60,579 nt of DNA, from assembly GCF_030249845.1 (NCBI RefSeq), contig NZ_JANURM010000010.1:1-60579 (forward strand), in the 5' to 3' direction. The notes under the pieces were generated by a model. That model did no database searches, had not been told where the DNA came from, and worked only from the letters and a program-made list of their open reading frames with translations. The translations under genes and the position numbers were made by a program. Below, piece after piece: positions 56,448 to 60,579 of this stretch (position 1 is the first letter of the stretch; each line of letters opens with the position of its first letter). Origin of the DNA: Campylobacter gastrosuis (lineage in GTDB: Bacteria; Campylobacterota; Campylobacteria; Campylobacterales; Campylobacteraceae).

Positions 56448-57258
56448 TTTTTGCCTTTATTAAGTTATAAATTTCTAAATATAAGGCGACATTTAACTCG
56501 TGAGGACGTGAATTTAAAGCCAAATTTAGCTCGTTAAAGATGAGATTAGTTAAGCTTTTATCAAATTTAGAGCTTAAATTTTTAAGCAAAGTCTTTCGTG
56601 GCGCTATAAACGCAACACGCAAAAATTCCTTGAAATTTTCATAATCATTAAAATCACTAAAAATTTCAAATAAATCTCTATCTTTTTGTATCTTTAAGAC
56701 CGATGAAACCACCTTTGGAGCTGGGCTAAAACACTCAGGCGACACGTCAAAAAGTATCTCACTTTTAGCGTTTAGGTTCGCTAAAATTCCAAGTGCGTTT
56801 AAATCGCCATTTTTGCTGGCAAATTTCATAGCCACCTCTTTTTGCACCATTACGATAATGCAAACACAAAGCGGGTCGGCAAGTGCGTCAATTATCATCT
56901 TTGTCGCGACATAATAGGGCAAATTTGCCACCAAAATATATGGCGTTTCGCGCAAACTACCCTGCTCTTGCCTTGCTAAAACAGCGTCCTTATTTATCAG
57001 TCTAAATCGTCCCTCATCTAGCTCGTTTTTAAATTTTTTCTCTAAATTCGCTATTAAATCGTTATCAATTTCGTAACTTATTAGATTAAATTTCGCATTT
57101 AAAAGCCAAAGAGTCAAATCACCTAAGCCAGACCCAATCTCAACGACATTACCGCCAAAATCCGGCGTAGTATGGTTGGGAATCGCTTTGATGATCTTAT
57201 CTAAAACGCTACTATCTTTTAAGAAATTTTGCCCAAAATGCTTCTTTGCTCTTACCAA
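56419..57258 (-). CDS. ksgA: 16S rRNA dimethyladenosine transferase
   Basis: Methylates A1518 and A1519 of 16S rRNA. 279 residues; KKHFGQNFLKDSSVLDKII, VVEIGSGLGDLTLWLL and the NLPYY motif in LVANLPYYVATKMI. First gene of the ksgA-rnj-zeta-kpsF-rluB run. Confidence 0.96.
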   Translation of the reverse strand: MVRAKKHFGQNFLKDSSVLDKIIKAIPNHTTPDFGGNVVEIGSGLGDLTLWLLNAKFNLISYEIDNDLIANLEKKFKNELDEGRFRLINKDAVLARQEQGSLRETPYILVANLPYYVATKMIIDALADPLCVCIIVMVQKEVAMKFASKNGDLNALGILANLNAKSEILFDVSPECFSPAPKVVSSVLKIQKDRDLFEIFSDFNDYENFKEFLRVAFIAPRKTLLKNLSSKFDKSLTNLIFNELNLALNSRPHELNVALYLEIYNLIKAKNERKQREQN

Positions 57259-57376
57259 AAATATCCTAAACTCATAAAATTTCGCCGATTGTATCTAAAT
57301 TTTGCTTAATTTTAAGAAAATGGTTTTTATCACAATTTTATCATTTGACGCAAACTTCAACCGATATGTTTTTTGA

Positions 57377-57382
57377 TATAAT
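57377..57382 (+). promoter_or_regulatory. -10 box of DyP peroxidase gene
   Basis: TATAAT after GTTTTTTGA, 28 bases before ATG 57410. Confidence 0.65.
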
Positions 57383-57409
57383 TAAAAATTAAATTTAAAG
57401 GAGAAAAAA

Positions 57410-58342
57410 ATGCAAATAAATTCGCAAGAGGTTACCCAGGCTCCGGGCAACAACACCGTTTTTCAAACTTGGCTTTTAAATAGCGATGAAAATACGTATA
57501 AAAATGGCTTTGAGAGGCTTTGCGCTTTGGTTATAAATTTAAACAAAACAGCCAAAGTGAGATTTGGTGCGGAGGCGAATGTAAATTGCACTATCGCTAT
57601 CGGATATAACGCTTGGTTAAAACTAGGTTTGCCAAAACCTTTGCCAAAAGAGCTCGTTAATTTTAAAGCGATAAAAGGCGATAAACACGAAGCAGTAAGC
57701 ACTTCTGGCGATATTCACGTGCATATTAGAGCGTTAAATGCGGCGGATTGCTTTGATATGGCACAAAACATAAAGTCCGAGCTTTTTAAATTTGCCGAGC
57801 TCACAGATGAAACTCAGGGCTTTAAATACCACGACGGCAGAGCGATTATCGGCTTTGTAGATGGTACTGAAAATCCAAGCGGTAAAGACCGAGATTATTT
57901 TGCCAAAGTCGGCGACGAGGATGCGAATTTTAAGGGCGGAAGCTACGTATTTACGCAAAAATATAAGCATAAAATGGAGGAGTGGAATGCTGTTGGCGTG
58001 AGCGAACAAGAAAAGGTCATCGGTCGCACGAAAGCCGATGATATAGAGATGAGCGAGAATGAAAAGCCTAGCAATTCGCACTCCGCCGCAGCAAACGTAG
58101 GTGATGATAAAAAAGTCGTTCGTGGAAATATGCCTTTTACTCAGGGGGGTATGGTGGGGACATATTTTATCGCATATGCAAGCACATTTTCTACGGTGGA
58201 GGCGATGTTAAATAAGATGTTTATTGGCGAACCGCGCGGTAACTCCGATAGATTGCTTGATTTTAGCACTCCAATCACCGGCGCTTTGTATTTCGCTCCG
58301 ACTTTTGATATGCTTTCGGATTATCGCGCGAAACAATCTTAA
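57410..58342 (+). CDS. Dye-decolorising (DyP-type) haem peroxidase
   Basis: 310 residues with the DyP marks IIGFVDGTENPSGKDR (distal Asp), GRTKADDIEM, SHSAAANVG (proximal His), and GMVGTYFIAYAST. No Tat signal or encapsulin tag sequence recognised, so cytoplasmic. Reduces hydrogen peroxide with an unknown reductant. Strong RBS AAAGGAG; monocistronic before tkt. Confidence 0.92.
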   Translation: MQINSQEVTQAPGNNTVFQTWLLNSDENTYKNGFERLCALVINLNKTAKVRFGAEANVNCTIAIGYNAWLKLGLPKPLPKELVNFKAIKGDKHEAVSTSGDIHVHIRALNAADCFDMAQNIKSELFKFAELTDETQGFKYHDGRAIIGFVDGTENPSGKDRDYFAKVGDEDANFKGGSYVFTQKYKHKMEEWNAVGVSEQEKVIGRTKADDIEMSENEKPSNSHSAAANVGDDKKVVRGNMPFTQGGMVGTYFIAYASTFSTVEAMLNKMFIGEPRGNSDRLLDFSTPITGALYFAPTFDMLSDYRAKQS

Positions 58343-58423
58343 AAATGTGTGTTATTACCACATTTAGTCAAAAATTTTAAGCCTTTTTTTGTTAAAATCA
58401 GGCAAAATTTTCAAAGGATTACA

Positions 58424-60379
58424 ATGCTAAAAAAACAAGCCGATACCATTAGATTTTTGTGCGCCGATATGGTGCAAAAGGCAAACAGCGGACATCCGGG
58501 CGCTCCTATGGGACTAGCCGATATTATGGTGGTTTTAAGCCAGTTTTTAAACCACAATCCAAAAAATCCAAACTGGCTAAATCGCGACAGACTCGTATTT
58601 TCAGGCGGACACGCAAGTAGCTTGGTGTATAGCTTTTTGCATTTAAGCGGTTATGATTTAAGTCTTGATGAGCTTAAAAATTTTCGCCAACTAGGCTCAA
58701 AGACGGCTGGACATCCAGAGATTCACACGCCGGGCGTTGAGATAGCAACTGGACCATTAGGACAAGGCGTGGCAAACGCTGTTGGCTTTGCAATGGCAGC
58801 TAAATTTGCAGCAAACCTGCTAAACACGCCAGAAAATGAGCTGATAAATCACAAGGTTTATTGTCTTTGCGGGGACGGCGACTTAGAAGAGGGCATAAGC
58901 TACGAGGCTTGCTCTATCGCTGGGAATTTAAAGCTTGATAACTTGGTGTTAATTTACGACTCAAACAATATCACGATTGAGGGCGATACGAGCATAGCTT
59001 GGAGCGAGGATGTTAAGGCTAGGTTTGAAGCTCAGGGCTGGGAGGTCGCGCGCATTGACGGGCACGATTATGACCAGATTGAGTTTGCTCTAAATGAGGT
59101 TAAAAACAAAGAAAAACCATATCTAATCATCGCAAAAACAAGCATTGCAAAGGGTGCTGGTAAGCTTGAAGGCTCTCATCACAGCCACGGCGCACCGCTT
59201 GGCGAGGACGTGATAAGAGAGGCTAAGGCTGGGGCTGGGTTTGATCCTGAGCTGAAATTTCACATTAGCGATGATGTGCTTTTGCGTTTTAGAGCGGCGG
59301 TTGAAAAGGGCGATTTGAGCGAGAGGTTATGGCAAAAACAGCTTGAAAATTTAAATGATGAGAGTAAAAAGCTTCTAAATGCGCTCTTAAATCCAGATTT
59401 TAGCAAAATTTCATACCCTGATTTTAGCGGTAAAAAGGTAGCCACGCGCGATAGTAACGGAGCTATCATAAATGCCATAGCCACCGCACTGCCCGGCTTT
59501 ATCGGAGGCTCGGCAGACCTTGCGCCGTCAAACAAAACCGAGCTTAAAAATATGGGCGACTTTCCAAACGGACGCAATATCCACTTTGGTATCAGAGAGC
59601 ACGCAATGGCAGCCATAAACAACTCCTTTGCCAGATACGGACTTTTCTTGCCGTTTAGTGCGACATTTTTCATTTTTAGCGACTATTTAAAGCCAAGCGC
59701 AAGAGTGGCTGCGCTTATGGGCGTAAAGCACTTTTTTATATTCACGCACGATAGTATCGGCGTTGGCGAGGACGGACCGACGCACCAGCCAATAGAGCAA
59801 CTATCGCAGTTTCGCGCTATGCCAAATTTCTACACATTTCGCCCAGCTGACGGCGTAGAAAACGTCAAATGTTGGCAAGTGGCGTTAAATTTAAACGCTC
59901 CAAGCGGTTTTGTGTTATCTCGTCAAGGACTTGAACCACTGCCAAATGCCGTTTTTGGCGATGTGAAAAATGGCGCATATTTGCTAAAACAAAGCGAAGT
60001 TGATACTGAAATTTTAAGCCGTGCTGCCGAGCAGGGAAAAGCTCCACACGTAACGCTAATCGCAAGTGGTAGCGAGGTCGGCGTTTGCTTAAAAGCAGCA
60101 GAAATTTTAGAGCGTGAAGATATCGGCGTGAGCGTAGTTTCAGCCCCTTGCTTTGAGCTTTTGTGTAAGCAAGATGAGAGCTACGTGGCTAAAATTTTGC
60201 CTAAACACAGCCTAAAAATCGCCGTTGAAGCCGCAAGTGCTTTTGAGTGGTATAAATTTGCCGACATTGTTTATGGTATGAGTAGCTTTGGCGAGAGTGG
60301 CAAGGCTGAGGCGTTGTTTGAGCATTTTGGCTTTACGGGAGAAAAAATCGCCGATTTTGTAAAGGCTAATCTAATTTAA
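58424..60379 (+). CDS. tkt: Transketolase
   Basis: 651 residues from ATG 58424 (AAAGGATTAC upstream). ThDP enzyme of the non-oxidative pentose pathway: NSGHPGAPMGLADIM, CGDGDLEEGISYEA, HFGIREHAMAAINN and DSIGVGEDGPTHQPIEQL. The longer frame from 58349 lacks an RBS. A terminator follows. Confidence 0.96.
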   Translation: MLKKQADTIRFLCADMVQKANSGHPGAPMGLADIMVVLSQFLNHNPKNPNWLNRDRLVFSGGHASSLVYSFLHLSGYDLSLDELKNFRQLGSKTAGHPEIHTPGVEIATGPLGQGVANAVGFAMAAKFAANLLNTPENELINHKVYCLCGDGDLEEGISYEACSIAGNLKLDNLVLIYDSNNITIEGDTSIAWSEDVKARFEAQGWEVARIDGHDYDQIEFALNEVKNKEKPYLIIAKTSIAKGAGKLEGSHHSHGAPLGEDVIREAKAGAGFDPELKFHISDDVLLRFRAAVEKGDLSERLWQKQLENLNDESKKLLNALLNPDFSKISYPDFSGKKVATRDSNGAIINAIATALPGFIGGSADLAPSNKTELKNMGDFPNGRNIHFGIREHAMAAINNSFARYGLFLPFSATFFIFSDYLKPSARVAALMGVKHFFIFTHDSIGVGEDGPTHQPIEQLSQFRAMPNFYTFRPADGVENVKCWQVALNLNAPSGFVLSRQGLEPLPNAVFGDVKNGAYLLKQSEVDTEILSRAAEQGKAPHVTLIASGSEVGVCLKAAEILEREDIGVSVVSAPCFELLCKQDESYVAKILPKHSLKIAVEAASAFEWYKFADIVYGMSSFGESGKAEALFEHFGFTGEKIADFVKANLI

Positions 60380-60401
60380 AAGGCGATTTTTCGCCTTTTC
60401 T
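60380..60401 (+). terminator. Rho-independent terminator after tkt
   Basis: AAAGGCGA, short loop, TCGCCTTT and T run directly after the tkt stop. Confidence 0.8.
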
Positions 60402-60442
60402 CTTAATTTTTAAAATTTTTTCACAAATTCTCTCTAAACCCC

Positions 60443-60470
60443 TAAACGTTTTTTTTTTTTTTGCCGATTT
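60443..60470 (+). promoter_or_regulatory. Sigma-28 (FliA) promoter of flagellin with T14 spacer
   Basis: TAAA (60443-60446), 16 bases (CG then fourteen T), and GCCGATTT (60463-60470). FliA promoters read TAAA-N15-GCCGATAA, so the spacer is one base over the norm and made of a slippage-prone run. 49 bases before the flagellin ATG. Confidence 0.75.
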
Positions 60471-60518
60471 GGGTTTTAACAAGCAAAAAGCTTGAAATAA
60501 AACTTAAAAGGATACACA

Positions 60519-60579
60519 ATGAGTTTTCGCATTAACACGAACGTAAATGCCCTAAACACCCACGCAAACGCAGTTGGCA
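60519..60579 (+). CDS. flaA: Flagellin, first 20 codons (runs off window)
   Basis: MSFRINTNVNALNTHANAVG is the conserved N-terminus of Campylobacter flagellin, the D0 domain that packs in the filament core. RBS AAAAGGATACACA. Preceded by a FliA promoter. Whether it is the flaA or flaB copy cannot be told. Confidence 0.9.
   Translation, partial: MSFRINTNVNALNTHANAVG

Noticed and set aside
55969..56463. 164-codon plus-strand frame opposite RNase J N-terminus
   Set aside because: Produced by the Lys/Asn-rich extension on the other strand.

Overview
The window looks like a Campylobacter chromosome around the replication origin. The evidence is dnaA, dnaN and gyrB in a row, flagellin with an epsilonproteobacterial sigma-28 promoter, T-rich promoters ending in TATAAT, single-domain ThiD2, ThyX, QueF, small cysteine-rich Sel1 proteins, and AT-rich DNA with homopolymer tracts. 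I cannot name the species from sequence alone.

Layout. 1-9307 is part of a Mu-like prophage: DDE transposase, MuB-like ATPase, Gam, Rha, GemA and many small proteins, with only a Mu G-like morphogenesis gene and a zinc-ribbon gene left on the other strand. No head or tail operon follows, so it appears truncated or rearranged. Its intergenic stretches are built from shared repeat modules. 9406-9936 holds three tandem tRNA-like RNAs, each with its own -10 box and an 11-13 bp terminal stem. 10623-11210 is a broken Fic gene. 11279-19274 (minus) is a compact, largely overlapping run: licA-licB-licC-licD (phosphocholine decoration), beta-carbonic anhydrase, MscS channel, a 50-residue acidic protein and two membrane diguanylate cyclases. 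19420-22052 is housekeeping: BI-1, ThiD2, SecG, Frr and PyrE.

22053-34160 is accessory DNA. It holds a small RiPP locus: a 37-residue precursor, a hairpin attenuator, a radical SAM/SPASM enzyme and a decayed UvrA-like ATPase. This is followed by fragments of filamentous-haemagglutinin/CdiA genes with toxin-immunity-like modules, a DNA methylase scrap and the SRP RNA. 34165-42234 (minus) runs dnaA, dnaN, gyrB, a degenerate GGDEF/EAL protein, queF with a charged tail, and an HD protein. 42348-46526 holds ruvC, a MOSC protein, thyX, rlmN and a nucleoside-phosphorylase-like gene. 46632-49344 holds a lipoprotein and three Sel1 proteins, one behind a G13 tract next to its -10 box. 49384-60579 holds hisF, a methyltransferase, an RsuA/RluB pseudouridine synthase, kpsF, a zeta-like kinase, RNase J, ksgA, a DyP peroxidase, transketolase and the start of a flagellin gene whose sigma-28 spacer is a T14 tract.

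Most interesting: the RiPP locus with a UvrA-like partner, the tRNA-like RNA trio, the intact lic locus, and homopolymer tracts placed inside promoters. All assignments are by reading; no searches, folding programs or alignments were run.
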